Source: Halomonas salipaludis (lineage in GTDB: Bacteria; Pseudomonadota; Gammaproteobacteria; Pseudomonadales; Halomonadaceae). From it: a stretch of DNA of 64,000 nucleotides. A model generated the notes under the pieces. The model did not search any database and was not told where the DNA came from. It saw only the letters and a list, made by a program, of their open reading frames with translations. Shown here in pieces: positions 1 through 8,669 of the stretch (position 1 is the first letter of the stretch; the number at the start of each line of letters is the position of its first letter). The translations under genes were made by a program, and so were the position numbers. The stretch lies in the NCBI RefSeq assembly GCF_002286975.1, contig NZ_NSKB01000004.1, positions 524,615-588,614 on the forward strand, given 5' to 3'.

Positions 1-1010
1 ATATCTGTATCATGCAGGAGAGCGGAATCAATTCTAAGATCATCTAATTTACTTTTAACTACACCAATGAATTTATCATGAATCCCGTCTGTTACGATCA
101 TGCGAGACGAAGCAGTGCATCGCTGCCCAGTTTGAAAAAAAGCGCCTATTATTGCTGCTTCAGCGGCTCGCTCAATATTAGCATCATCGAGCACGACAAT
201 TGGATTTTTTCCTCCCATTTCTAGTTGAAATCGGGCACCATGTGCGACGCAAGAGCTACTAACAGATTTGCCAACATCTGTTGACCCCGTAAAACTAACA
301 CCCGAAATTTCGCGAGCACTAGTAATGGTTTCTCCAACGGTAGAACCATTACCCATAACAAGATTAAACTCCCCGTTATTCAGCCCACATTTAGAAAATA
401 TCTCGGTTAAAGCATGGGCACAGGCCGGCACCAAGTTCGCAGGTTTGAATACAACAGTGCACCCATAAGCTAGCGAAGGAGCAATTTTCCATGCCGGTAT
501 CGCAATCGGAAAATTCCAAGGGGTAATTATTCCAACAGGTCCGATTGGCACCCTGTCTGCGCCAACGCTTATTCCGGTGCGTAGTGAGGACATGACTTCT
601 CCTCCTAAACGAATAGCTTCGCCGGCGAAAAACTTAAATATATGGCCTGCCCTCTCGGCTTCACCAATCGCTTCGCGGATCGGTTTTCCCTCTTCACGTG
701 CAAGAAGCGTCCCTAATTCTTCTTTTTTTTCTAAAATTCTTTGCCCGATTTCGTCAAGTATATTTGCACGGTACTGAGCTGTTTGTCTAGACCAGACAGA
801 AAACTCTGCTTCTGCAGACTTACATGCATCATGCACTTGATCACGACTTGCCTGTGAATATACGCCTATCACATCATTTGTATTGGATGGATTTATATTT
901 TCAATATAATTACAACCTTCAACCCACTCTCCGCCTATAAAGTTATTATAAGCACCGTTAGAAAAACTCTCCATTCCGGTGCTTCCTGAATTAGCGTGCT
1001 CGGAACACAT
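1..1010 (-). CDS. NAD(P)-dependent aldehyde dehydrogenase, C-terminus beyond window
   Basis: Partial gene; about 336 N-terminal codons are present and the 3' end lies beyond the left edge. The reverse-strand translation has ALDH landmarks in order: TPWNFP (cofactor-site Asn), FKPAN, FTGSTDVGK (NAD-binding loop), LEMGGKNP (general-base Glu) and GQRCTASS (catalytic Cys). The family oxidises aldehydes to acids with NAD(P)+. The ATG at 1008-1010 shares one base with the stop of the upstream aminotransferase (TAATG), which suggests translational coupling; a second in-frame ATG at 972-974 is possible. The pairing suggests that the aldehyde made by the transaminase is the substrate, as in GABA, beta-alanine or polyamine breakdown; the exact substrate is unknown. 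Codon use is A+T-rich, as in the rest of this operon. Confidence 0.9.
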   Translation of the reverse strand, partial: MCSEHANSGSTGMESFSNGAYNNFIGGEWVEGCNYIENINPSNTNDVIGVYSQASRDQVHDACKSAEAEFSVWSRQTAQYRANILDEIGQRILEKKEELGTLLAREEGKPIREAIGEAERAGHIFKFFAGEAIRLGGEVMSSLRTGISVGADRVPIGPVGIITPWNFPIAIPAWKIAPSLAYGCTVVFKPANLVPACAHALTEIFSKCGLNNGEFNLVMGNGSTVGETITSAREISGVSFTGSTDVGKSVSSSCVAHGARFQLEMGGKNPIVVLDDANIERAAEAAIIGAFFQTGQRCTASSRMIVTDGIHDKFIGVVKSKLDDLRIDSALLHDTD

Positions 1011-2353
1011 TAGCAGAGCTCCTTCTCAGTATCTACTAGCGCGAGTGAAAGGCGACAAATAAAATCATCAATCTCATCTTTATTAATTATTAGAGGTGGC
1101 GCAAGAGCTAGAACATCACCAAGCGCACGAGTAATTAAACCATGTCTTTCAGTATTAATTTCAAAAATCTTTCCAGCACCTTGTGACGGCTCAAAAAACT
1201 CTTTCGTTTCGGAATTTTTTACAACTTGAATGCCTGCAATTAAACCACGCCCACGAATATCACCAACAATGGGGCTTTTGCGCAAATCCTCAAGTTTTGT
1301 TTGAAAATAATCACCAAGTTCCTGCACACGTTTTGTAATATCTAGCTCCTCATAGATATTCAATGCTTCTAGCGCAACGGCCGCAGCAACGGGATGCGCA
1401 GAATAAGTGAAGCCATGTCCAAACACACCATTCTTATCAGTACCGTCTGCGACAGCTTCGTAAACCTTACTATTCATCATAAGTGCAGATATAGGCACGT
1501 AACCGCAACTAAATCCTTTTGCAATTGTTATCATATCTGGCTTGAGATCGTAAGCTGTCGTTCCAAACATTTCTCCTAGGCGGCCAAACCCACAGATAAC
1601 CTCATCCACAATAAAAAGTATTTCATGTTCGTCAAGTATTTTTTGTACTTTTTGAAAATATCCCGCAGGTGGCGGGACGACACCACCTACCCCCATTAAA
1701 GGCTCAGCAATGAAAGCACCAATCCGCTCTGGTCCAGCCTGGATAATAGCGTTCTCTAGCTCTTCCGCTAGCCGCCCACTATACTCTTCTTCTGTTTCTC
1801 CTATCTTTCCAAATTTATAGAAATCTGGCTGACTAACATGTAATACGCGAGAGCTAGGAAGGTCAAACCCCATGTGATTGCGAGGAACACCTGTCATACT
1901 AGCAGCTGCATGTGTAACACCGTGATAGCCCATCTTTCGGCCAATGATAAGCTTTTTATCAGGTTTTCCGATTGCATTATAATAGTATTCGACAATTTTC
2001 AGAGCTGTGTCATTAGCCTCAGATCCAGAGCTAGCGTAGAAAACACTAGACATTGGCACTGGAGCCATACCAAGCAAGCGCTCCGTCAGCTCTAATACAA
2101 CATCAGTGATGCGATTTGAGAATGCATGATAGCAGGGTAAGCGGTTTAACTGCCTTGTTGCCGCATCTGCTAGTCTCTTTTCACTAAAACCAAGATTAGC
2201 ATACCAAAGAGAAGACACACCTTCGATATACCTCCTCCCTTCACTATCAATTACATATATTCCATCGCCTTCTGTTATGATGAGTCGCTTTTCTTTTTCT
2301 AAAGCGCGGGCATTAGAATATGGATGTAGTACACCATCATTTTTCATGAACAA
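1010..2353 (-). CDS. class III PLP-dependent aminotransferase (omega-amino acid type)
   Basis: 447 codons, full length for class III aminotransferases. Landmarks are the PLP-phosphate loop SSGSEANDTA, the GYHG motif, the FIVDEVICGFGR segment with the Asp that pairs with the pyridine nitrogen, and the Schiff-base lysine at about residue 279 in ITIAKGFSCGY. The family moves an amino group from an omega-amino acid or diamine to pyruvate or 2-oxoglutarate, giving an aldehyde. It is the fifth gene of a minus-strand operon, between the ABC transporter and the aldehyde dehydrogenase, so it probably handles the imported compound. Beta-alanine, GABA, putrescine or hypotaurine are all possible and the sequence does not decide between them. 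Base composition is A+T-rich compared with DNA after about 6 kb. Confidence 0.9.
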   Translation of the reverse strand: MFMKNDGVLHPYSNARALEKEKRLIITEGDGIYVIDSEGRRYIEGVSSLWYANLGFSEKRLADAATRQLNRLPCYHAFSNRITDVVLELTERLLGMAPVPMSSVFYASSGSEANDTALKIVEYYYNAIGKPDKKLIIGRKMGYHGVTHAAASMTGVPRNHMGFDLPSSRVLHVSQPDFYKFGKIGETEEEYSGRLAEELENAIIQAGPERIGAFIAEPLMGVGGVVPPPAGYFQKVQKILDEHEILFIVDEVICGFGRLGEMFGTTAYDLKPDMITIAKGFSCGYVPISALMMNSKVYEAVADGTDKNGVFGHGFTYSAHPVAAAVALEALNIYEELDITKRVQELGDYFQTKLEDLRKSPIVGDIRGRGLIAGIQVVKNSETKEFFEPSQGAGKIFEINTERHGLITRALGDVLALAPPLIINKDEIDDFICRLSLALVDTEKELC

Positions 2354-2433
2354 CCATCCTCTATAAAAACAGAATTTATTTATAAAATCCGACTACTGCA
2401 CCCTGGAATTCTTAAATTTTCGGTTTTAATTTT

Positions 2434-3246
2434 TCAAGCGTTTACGAACTTCGTGCATGCATCCGAAGCGTTCTCCCCAAAAATGTGTGAAGGTGGGCCT
2501 TGATCTTCTATGACCCCATTGCGGAAGAATAAAACCCGGTTAGATACTTCTCTTGCAAATGCCATTTCATGTGTCACAACGATCATTGTCCTTCCCTCAT
2601 CTGCGAGGGCTTTCATGACAAGCAATACTTCACCTACAAGCTCTGGGTCTAAAGAAGATGTAGGCTCATCAAAAAGAATTATTTCGGGCTCCATGCATAG
2701 CGCACGTGCAATTGCTGCGCGCTGTTGCTGGCCACCTGACATTTGCCCTGGATATGCGTCTTTTTTTTCGTAAAGTCCTGTTTTATTCAAGTAGTGATCT
2801 GCGCTTGCGTAAGCCACTTCCTTTTTTACGCCTTTAACTTTAATGGGGGCTAGGACTAAATTTTCATAAATTGTCTTATGAGGCCACAAGTTAAAATCCT
2901 GAAACACCATTCCCACTTTAGACCTGATTTGCTGCAGCTTATTTTTGTTAGTAATTACAGCGCCTCTTTTATGATCGTACGAAATTGGGAGTTTTTCACC
3001 TGACATAAAAATCTCCCCTGCCTCAGGTGTTTCAATTAAATTAAGACACCTCAAAAAAGTGCTCTTTCCTGACCCACTTGAACCAATTACCGATATTACA
3101 TCGCCAGCACATGCGCTTACATTTACTCCATGTAAAACCGGTGTATCCCCATAGGATTTATATAGCCCCGAGACTCTGAGCTGCTCTTGTCTATCGGCAT
3201 TTGACTTTCTTTCGTCATTAATAATAGAAGACATGACCATTCCCAT
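2434..3246 (-). CDS. polar amino acid ABC transporter ATP-binding protein (HisP/GlnQ family)
   Basis: About 270 codons. Walker [11 protein letters not shown]-loop [10 protein letters not shown], signature MSGGQQQRA, Walker [14 protein letters not shown] and H-loop VTHEM are all intact, so this is an active-looking ATPase of the polar-amino-acid uptake subfamily, acting as a dimer under the two adjacent permeases. An insertion after the [10 protein letters not shown] region, before the Q-loop, resembles the HisP/OccP type used for histidine, arginine, lysine or opines. The first ATG lies two bases after the preceding stop; ATGs two and four codons later are alternatives, the last with a GGGA upstream. 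It is fourth in the operon, followed by an 80-bp gap before the aminotransferase. Confidence 0.93.
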   Translation of the reverse strand: MGMVMSSIINDERKSNADRQEQLRVSGLYKSYGDTPVLHGVNVSACAGDVISVIGSSGSGKSTFLRCLNLIETPEAGEIFMSGEKLPISYDHKRGAVITNKNKLQQIRSKVGMVFQDFNLWPHKTIYENLVLAPIKVKGVKKEVAYASADHYLNKTGLYEKKDAYPGQMSGGQQQRAAIARALCMEPEIILFDEPTSSLDPELVGEVLLVMKALADEGRTMIVVTHEMAFAREVSNRVLFFRNGVIEDQGPPSHIFGENASDACTKFVNA

Positions 3247-3247
3247 A

Positions 3248-3943
3248 TTAGGTTGTTGTATCTTTAAGGTGACGGTGAAGTTTCTTTTCCACCAGTCGTG
3301 AAAACGCTATGAAACCGTATACAAGTAAAAGATACAGTGCGGCAGCAAACAGGAAGGCTTCGTAGTATACAAAGTCCCGGGAAGCAATGCTTCTCGCCAC
3401 ACCAGTAATATCCATAACTGAAATAACAGACACTAGAGATGTAGCTTGTATCTGATATACTACTTCATTAGTATATGCAGGCCACCCAATACCTAGAGCC
3501 CTTGGAAACATGATATGGCGAAGCAACTGAAAATCCGACAACCCACAAGCTCTGGCCGCTTCAATTTCTGCTTTAGGTATTGCCTGCAGCCCTCCTCTCC
3601 AAATCTCAGAAGTGTATGCTGTTGTATTAAGAGTAAGTGTAAATATCGCACAGAACCACGGCTCACGGAAAAAATCCCATAAGCCAATTACATCAAGCTC
3701 ATGATGAAACTGACCTGCCCCATAATAGACAAGGAACAGTTGAGCTAAAAGAGGCGTGCCTCGAAAAAACGTTACGTAGCCAGTTGAAAACCAGTAAAAA
3801 AATCGGTTCCGTGATGAGCGCATCAAAGCGACAGGGATAGCCATAAAAAAGCCGATAAGAAGGCTTCCCCCCGCATAAGTCACTGTTATTATTACCCCAT
3901 CGATAAACCTAGGCAAACCTTCTATTATGGCATTAATATTCAT
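3248..3943 (-). CDS. polar amino acid ABC transporter permease (HisM/ArtM family)
   Basis: 231 codons from the ATG at 3941-3943, which overlaps the stop of the upstream permease by four bases (ATGA); the longer reading frame upstream is therefore unlikely. The product is a multi-spanning inner-membrane permease of the His/Glu/Gln/Arg/opine three-TM family. The conserved cytoplasmic loop that docks the ATPase is visible as [24 protein letters not shown], with the typical EAA motif. It would pair with the neighbouring permease to form the pore. Substrate is inferred only from family: a cationic or polar amino acid, or an opine-like compound. Confidence 0.92.
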   Translation of the reverse strand: MNINAIIEGLPRFIDGVIITVTYAGGSLLIGFFMAIPVALMRSSRNRFFYWFSTGYVTFFRGTPLLAQLFLVYYGAGQFHHELDVIGLWDFFREPWFCAIFTLTLNTTAYTSEIWRGGLQAIPKAEIEAARACGLSDFQLLRHIMFPRALGIGWPAYTNEVVYQIQATSLVSVISVMDITGVARSIASRDFVYYEAFLFAAALYLLLVYGFIAFSRLVEKKLHRHLKDTTT

Positions 3944-4635
3944 ACGGCACCCCTTACAATTCCTTTGCTTGCCCACTGCTCTAGATATTTCTGCCCCCAC
4001 ATAGATATTAATGTAACAAGAAGGTAGGCTAGACAGGCCACTAAGAAGAAGGTAAATGGCTGTCTGGTTGCGCGAGCAGCCATATCAGTCATACGCATGA
4101 GCTCTGGAAGTTGTATAATCGATATCAGTGCTGTCGCTTTAAGCAGTACCAGCCACACATTACCTAGTGCAGGCAGCGCATATCGCAAAAGTTGGGGAGC
4201 AATTATCCATACGAAACCACGAAGCCTACTAAAGCCAAATGCTATAATAGTTTCATGTTGTCCTTTTGGGATTGCAAGATATGCAGAACGCAAAGCCTCG
4301 CAGGCGAATGCACCATAAATAAAAGACAGTGTTGCGATACCTGCAATAAAAGGATTTAGATTCAAACGAACCTGATAGCCCATGTTTCCGGCAATATCTT
4401 GTATTAATGTCGGAAGTCCGTAATACACAAGCAGAAGAAGAACCAGCTCTGGCACTCCTCTTATTACAGTAGTATACAATCCTACTATAAGACGAACTAT
4501 TTTAATTCTGGAAAACTTTATCGAGGCAGCAATAAGTCCTATCAGTATGGCACCAATCATGGAACTTATGGCCACCCCCAAGGTTAAGCCAAACCCACTA
4601 ATGAGCATCCAGCCATATCCTGACAAGGGATCCAT
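3940..4635 (-). CDS. polar amino acid ABC transporter permease (HisQ/ArtQ family)
   Basis: 231 codons. Hydrophobic N-terminal and central helices flank a cytoplasmic EAA-type loop (EALRSAYLAIPKGQHETIIAFG) that contacts the ATPase. Length and layout match HisQ/ArtQ/OccQ subunits, which form a heterodimer with the partner encoded directly downstream. The gene follows the periplasmic binding protein by about 34 bp and overlaps the next permease by four bases, so it belongs to the same transcript. The A+T-rich composition is shared with the whole operon. Confidence 0.92.
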   Translation of the reverse strand: MDPLSGYGWMLISGFGLTLGVAISSMIGAILIGLIAASIKFSRIKIVRLIVGLYTTVIRGVPELVLLLLVYYGLPTLIQDIAGNMGYQVRLNLNPFIAGIATLSFIYGAFACEALRSAYLAIPKGQHETIIAFGFSRLRGFVWIIAPQLLRYALPALGNVWLVLLKATALISIIQLPELMRMTDMAARATRQPFTFFLVACLAYLLVTLISMWGQKYLEQWASKGIVRGAV

Positions 4636-4669
4636 AATAACTATCTCCCGGCATATTATTATTGTTTAA

Positions 4670-5455
4670 CTACTGCTCTCCATACACATCAAACCCAAAC
4701 CATTCATTGGAAATTCTTTCATATGTTCCGTTTTCCCTTATAGTTCTAATTGCTTCACTGAAAGCATCGGCAATATATTTATCATCTTTGTGAACACCGA
4801 CCCCAGCTCCGTAACCAAACCACTCAGGATCAGAAAACTCTGGACCACGCATTTCATAACCCCCTCCATGTTCTTGACTAAGAAGGTTTTCATTAATACT
4901 AACAACATCATCAATCACAGCATCCACACGACCAGATTGAAGATCCTGATAGGCTTCATCAATTGAACCGTATACTCTGAGATCAGCATCAGGATGTTCA
5001 TCCCTCATCATTCTCTCAAAGCTGGTTCCCCTTTGCGTCCCAATTGTAATTCTAGATATACCTTCGTCTGAAATTTCAACATCACTATCAGACATAACAA
5101 CGAAACGTGTCGGTGTCTGATAGTATTTTTCCGAGAAAGCAATGCGCTCTTTGCGCTCATCGGTTATATAAAGTGATCCGACAACCGCATCATAATGCCT
5201 TGCAAGCAAACCTGGAATAATACCATCCCAATCTTGGGTGACAAACTGGCAGTTGGCTTTCAGCTCTTCACACATTGCTCTTGCCAAATCGACTTCAAAC
5301 CCTAAAACGTTACCGCTAGCATCAACGTAATTGAATGGCGGATAAGCGCCTTCTGTTGCGATAACCAAGGGATCAGGAAGATCCTGTGAATATGAATTAG
5401 CAGAAAACCCGATTGCTAGAATGGCAACGCTGTATTTAAATTTATTCTTCATCAT
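4670..5455 (-). CDS. periplasmic amino acid-binding protein of the ABC transporter
   Basis: 261 codons with a Sec signal peptide ending near NSYSQ before the mature DLPDPLVIATEG start. The family 3 solute-binding motif is clear: TEGAYPPFNYVDASGNVLGFEVDLARA, then DWDGIIPGLLARHYDAVVGSLYITDERK and a GTQRGTSFE ligand-binding segment. These match lysine/arginine/ornithine-, histidine- and octopine-binding proteins. The Arg in TDERKERIAFSEKYY normally holds the substrate alpha-carboxylate. As first gene of the operon it is probably the most highly expressed. The ligand cannot be fixed from sequence; a cationic amino acid or derivative is the best guess. Confidence 0.92.
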   Translation of the reverse strand: MMKNKFKYSVAILAIGFSANSYSQDLPDPLVIATEGAYPPFNYVDASGNVLGFEVDLARAMCEELKANCQFVTQDWDGIIPGLLARHYDAVVGSLYITDERKERIAFSEKYYQTPTRFVVMSDSDVEISDEGISRITIGTQRGTSFERMMRDEHPDADLRVYGSIDEAYQDLQSGRVDAVIDDVVSINENLLSQEHGGGYEMRGPEFSDPEWFGYGAGVGVHKDDKYIADAFSEAIRTIRENGTYERISNEWFGFDVYGEQ

Positions 5456-5769
5456 AGCGGTTTCCTATTTCTATAGATTATATGATTTTTTGCTTATGCG
5501 ATCGAACCCATCACAAATTGGATCCACGTATCCAATTTATAGCTGCTGATTTCTGAGGACGCAAGCGGCCAAAGGGAAATTTGTTTTCTCGCAAGGTACT
5601 ATTGGGTATTGGGGAAGGCGCATGAGCATCGGCTACGTACAGGACCGAAATTCCTCAACGGCACTGACCACCCAGCTGGTCACACGGCGTGATGCCCCCC
5701 CGGGAACCTATTGGTCACCATCAAACGAGCGGTCAGCGAATAGAGCGAGGTAGCCGGTGACGCCGTAGT
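5456..5769. other. intergenic DNA at the edge of the A+T-rich island, no gene seen
   Basis: No convincing coding region in either direction. The first ~70 bases next to the binding-protein gene are A+T-rich and presumably hold the promoter of the transporter operon. Composition then shifts to the G+C-rich type of the rest of the window at about 5530-5600, so this segment holds the right boundary of the putative transferred block. I see no clear attachment site or direct repeat. Confidence 0.5.
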
Positions 5770-5900
5770 TGCCACGGCTGCGAGGACATTGCTTACCTTT
5801 GCCTTGTCGCAGACAGGCGATCAGCTCCTTCTTGAGCGAGCCGCGAGGCATGATTGGCAGCTCGCTCTTCAGCAGTGAGGTGGCGATAGCAATGGGTCAT
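5770..5900 (-). pseudogene. IS30-family transposase remnant with internal deletion
   Basis: On the minus strand an ATG at 5898-5900 starts MTHCYRHLTAEERAA, like the N-terminus of IS30-family transposases (YRHLT-EER). Within a few bases, from 5851 and in another frame, it continues as MPRGSLKKELIACLRQGKGK, which resembles an internal IS30 segment that normally lies about 100 residues later. So the helix-turn-helix part and the DDE core are missing. Just upstream of the start (about 5922-5951) the minus strand carries AAGTGCAACACC, which I associate with IS30 ends, though I am less sure of that. It is a dead fragment marking past insertion at the island edge. Confidence 0.55.
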
Positions 5901-6036
5901 GGCAATACCATAGCGAATGGGTCAGGTGTTGCACTTGGTCAATGAGACCGCCGACCTAGATCTCATTAGCATTATCCCGCTCCACGGCCTCGAAGAGCCG
6001 TTTTGGCAGGCCGGATGGGGGCCGGCCGCTCAGCGC

Positions 6037-6141
6037 CGCGACAACGGCCTCGATGGCGATCAGGAGGCGGTGATGAAGGGCATGGAAGAGCAGGCGGAGA
6101 AGTTCAGGAAGGAAGGCGCCGAGCTGTACAAGGAGGTGTGA
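6037..6141 (+). pseudogene. possible 3' remnant of thiC (phosphomethylpyrimidine synthase)
   Basis: The last ~35 codons of an open frame ending at the TGA at 6139-6141 read as an acidic helix with the pattern G-M-x6-F-R-x2-G-x-E-L-Y, close to the extreme C-terminus of ThiC proteins as I recall them (a GMADMSENFRARGGEIY-type tail). Nothing upstream in this frame resembles ThiC, and the adjoining DNA is insertion-sequence debris, so this would be a stump left by a deletion. The assignment rests on a short match from memory; an unrelated short coding stretch is possible. Confidence 0.4.
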
Positions 6142-6264
6142 CGAGCGCCAGTCACGAGGCTGCGCGTCTGCCTGGGCCAACGGTACAGGCGTGCAGCGCC
6201 ACTCACAACTAGGCGCTGTATGGCACTGGGCGTCGATAACCTGGGCGATTCTATGGCGTTATGG

Positions 6265-6936
6265 TCAGGACGAGACGCCGAACCCTCTGATGCTGGCGAC
6301 GAAATCGCTGAAGCGCTCACCCTGAATCAGCACATGCTCGCGAAGCGTTTGCTCGGCGGCCTGGGCATTGCCCTGCTGGATCGCCGCGACGATCTCGCGA
6401 TGCTCCCCCAGGGAGTTGCTCATGCGCTGGCGAACCTGCAACTGCAGGCGCCGGTAGGGCTTCAGGCGTTGCTTGAGACGGCGTGCCTCATCGGCGAGAA
6501 AGGCATTGTGGCTGGCGGCATAGATGCACTCGTGGAAGGCCTCGTTCTCGTAATAGTACTCGTCGGTATCGCCCGCCTCTGCCGCCGCCTCGCAGCGCGC
6601 CAGGGTCGCGGCGAGCGAGGCGAGCTCGGTGGTCGTGATACGCCGCGCGGCCAGACGCCCGCACATGCCCTCCAGCTCGGCCATGACTTCGAACATCTCG
6701 ATCAACTGATCGAGCCCCACCTTGGCCACGAAGGTCCCCCGCTTGGGCGACACCGTCAGCAGCCCACTGGCCACCAACTGCTGGATCGCCTCGCGAACTG
6801 GCGTGCGCGAGACCTCGAAGCGGCGCTCGAGAACTTCGGGGTCGACCCGCTCACCGGGCGCCAGACGCCCATTGATGATGTCGTCTTCCAGCGAATCACG
6901 TAGCCGCTGGGCATTCGAGCGTTTGCTGCTCACCAT
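6265..6936 (-). CDS. GntR/FadR-family transcriptional regulator, likely of the malonate genes
   Basis: 223 codons from the ATG at 6934-6936, preceded by GAGGAG at good spacing; the longer frame begins with TTG and is not needed. The N-terminal winged helix (about residues 10-75) contains the GntR signature VDPEVLERRFEVSRTPVREA and the wing GLLTVSPKRGTFVAKV. The C-terminal part is an all-helical FCD ligand-binding domain with a conserved Asp/His metal-site pattern (DEYYYENEAFHECIY; later EHREIVAAIQ). It is divergent from the TRAP/malonate operon and shares its promoter region, so it probably binds the dyad there and responds to malonate or malonyl-CoA. It would correspond to MatR-type regulators. 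Confidence 0.88.
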   Translation of the reverse strand: MVSSKRSNAQRLRDSLEDDIINGRLAPGERVDPEVLERRFEVSRTPVREAIQQLVASGLLTVSPKRGTFVAKVGLDQLIEMFEVMAELEGMCGRLAARRITTTELASLAATLARCEAAAEAGDTDEYYYENEAFHECIYAASHNAFLADEARRLKQRLKPYRRLQLQVRQRMSNSLGEHREIVAAIQQGNAQAAEQTLREHVLIQGERFSDFVASIRGFGVSS

Positions 6937-6999
6937 CCGTCTCCTCAAAGGCTTGCCCCATTCTACTGGGAAGCGTCATTGGCCATTCAACGCGATGCA

Positions 7000-7039
7000 T
7001 TGACGTAAATATACATAGCAGCTATTGATGTATATATCA
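7000..7039 (+). promoter_or_regulatory. putative operator and promoter for the malonate operon
   Basis: A perfect 7-bp inverted repeat, TATACAT (7010-7016) and ATGTATA (7028-7034), lies between the divergent GntR gene and the TRAP operon. It overlaps a near-palindrome TGATGTATATATCA at 7026-7039. A candidate -35 TTGACG (7000-7005) sits 17 bp before a weak -10 TATTGA (7023-7028). A regulator bound to the dyad would cover the promoter. The dyad is seen directly; its use by the adjacent GntR protein is inferred. Confidence 0.5.
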
Positions 7040-7084
7040 GCTTCGCTGATAAACACTACAAAACAAGAAATTCAGGAGCACAGC

Positions 7085-8086
7085 ATGACACGCCAACTCA
7101 AGACTGCTGCTACGGCAGCTCTGGGGCTCGTCGTCGCCTTCAGCAGCGTCGCAGCCGCCGATACCGTCCTGCGCGCATCGCACCAGTTCCCCGGCGGTCA
7201 AGGGGACGTCCGCGACGAAATGGTCCAGTTGATGGCAAGGCATGTCGCCGATGCCGACGTCGGGCTGCAGATCCAGGTACATCCCGGGCAGTCGCTGTTC
7301 GGTGCCAACGAGCAGTGGGGAGCACTGGTCCGCGGGCGCCTCGACATGACGCTACTGCCGCTAGACTACGCCAGTGGCCGCCATCCCGAATTCTCCGCCA
7401 CCCTGATGCCTGGCCTGGTGCGCAACCATGAACACGCGGCGCGCCTCAACGACTCCGAGTACATGGACATGATCAAGGAGGTGATCCTCGAGGGCGGCGC
7501 CCGAGTGCTGGCCGATTCGTGGCTTTCGGGCGGCTTTGCCTCCAGCGAACGCTGCATCACCTCCCCGGATACCGTGAGCGGTCAGAATTTTCGTGCAGCC
7601 GGCCCGGCCTTCGAACAGATGCTCGAAGCGGCTGGCGCATCGATCGCCTCGATGCCCTCCTCCGAGGTTTATACCGCCATGCAAACCGGTGTGCTGGATG
7701 CCGCCAACACCTCATCGATGTCGTTCATCTCGTTCCGACTATACGAGCAGGTCGACTGCTTGACCGAGCCCGGCGATTACGCGCTGTGGTTCATGTATGA
7801 ACCGGTACTGATCTCCGAGCAGGTCTGGCAGGGGCTCAACGAGGCACAGCAGGCTGCCCTGCTGGAGGCCGGTGAAGCCGCCGAGGCATTCTTTTCCGCC
7901 GAGGCAGCCGCACTCGATCAGCGCATGGTCGAGGTGTACGAGGAGAACGGTGTGGAAGTGGTTCGCATGTCGGAAGAGGACTACAACGCCTGGCTGGAGA
8001 TCGCCCAGGAAACCTCCTACAAGAACTTCGCCGACAACGTTCCCAACGGACAGGCGATCATCGACGCCGCGCTGGCCGTCGACTGA
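7085..8086 (+). CDS. TRAP transporter substrate-binding protein (DctP family), likely malonate-binding (MatP)
   Basis: 333 codons from the ATG at 7085, with AGGAG at 7075-7079; the frame extends 20 codons upstream but lacks a ribosome site there. A signal peptide ends at AAA before DTVLRASHQFPGG. The DctP fold is recognisable: VQLMARHVAD-type helix, IQVHPGQSLFGANEQWGALVRGRLDM, and the carboxylate-binding Arg in QNFRAAGPAFEQMLEAAGAS, followed by MPSSEVYTAMQTGVLDAA. It delivers substrate to the QM permease encoded next. Linkage to malonyl-CoA synthetase and decarboxylase suggests malonate, as in the matPQM systems of rhizobia. Confidence 0.9.
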   Translation: MTRQLKTAATAALGLVVAFSSVAAADTVLRASHQFPGGQGDVRDEMVQLMARHVADADVGLQIQVHPGQSLFGANEQWGALVRGRLDMTLLPLDYASGRHPEFSATLMPGLVRNHEHAARLNDSEYMDMIKEVILEGGARVLADSWLSGGFASSERCITSPDTVSGQNFRAAGPAFEQMLEAAGASIASMPSSEVYTAMQTGVLDAANTSSMSFISFRLYEQVDCLTEPGDYALWFMYEPVLISEQVWQGLNEAQQAALLEAGEAAEAFFSAEAAALDQRMVEVYEENGVEVVRMSEEDYNAWLEIAQETSYKNFADNVPNGQAIIDAALAVD

Positions 8087-8110
8087 CCCTAGCCCACGTT
8101 CCAGTTGACC

Positions 8111-8131
8111 GGCCGCCCCTCAGGGGTGGCC
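8111..8131 (+). terminator. intercistronic hairpin after the TRAP binding-protein gene
   Basis: GGCCGCCCC and GGGGTGGCC pair across a 3-base loop, with one G-T wobble, in the 71-bp gap between the binding-protein and small-permease genes. No U-tract follows. Such a stem can attenuate transcription or protect the upstream mRNA, giving more binding protein than permease. Confidence 0.6.
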
Positions 8132-8157
8132 GCTTTGCATCGCTTCCCGGGGGAACC

Positions 8158-8667
8158 ATGGCATCTTCCATTGCGCACTCATCGCCTGCCGTGCGCGGCT
8201 ATATCCGCTTGATGGACACACTCTCCAGGCTCCTGGCTTACCTGGCCTGCGCGCTGTTCATAGCCGGCGTGCTGGTGATCTGCCAGATGGTCTTCCTGCG
8301 TTACCTGCTGGGCATGAGCACCAGCTGGCAGACCGAGTTCACGGTATTCTCCGTGACTGGCGCCATGTTACTGGGCAGCCCCTACGTACTGATGACCGGC
8401 GGCCATGTCGCCATCACTATTCTTCCCGACGCGCTCAGCGGTGCCGCACGCCGAGCAATGCGGCTGATCGCCTCGCTGGTCGGCCTGGCCTTCTGCGCCG
8501 CCCTGGCCTACGGCGCCTGGATCTACGTGTGGGAGGCATGGGAAGGCAGCTGGACCACGGGTACGGTCTGGAACCCGCCGCTATGGCCGGCACTCATGCC
8601 GATGGCCATTGGCGCCACGCTGCTTACGCTGCAGTACGTTGCTGAAATCCTGCGTGGAGAGGCCTGA
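8158..8667 (+). CDS. TRAP transporter small permease (DctQ family)
   Basis: 169 codons, standard for DctQ. Four hydrophobic segments are visible: LLAYLACALFIAGVLVICQMVF, FSVTGAMLLGSPYVLMTGGH region, LIASLVGLAFCAALAYGAW and the C-terminal LMPMAIGATLLTLQYVAEIL. The WQTEFTVFSVTGAMLLGSPYV stretch with GGHVAI is typical of DctQ proteins. The protein forms the Na+-coupled QM membrane unit with the large permease starting 2 bp after its stop. In this operon it probably serves malonate uptake (MatQ). Confidence 0.88.
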   Translation: MASSIAHSSPAVRGYIRLMDTLSRLLAYLACALFIAGVLVICQMVFLRYLLGMSTSWQTEFTVFSVTGAMLLGSPYVLMTGGHVAITILPDALSGAARRAMRLIASLVGLAFCAALAYGAWIYVWEAWEGSWTTGTVWNPPLWPALMPMAIGATLLTLQYVAEILRGEA

Positions 8668-8669
8668 GC

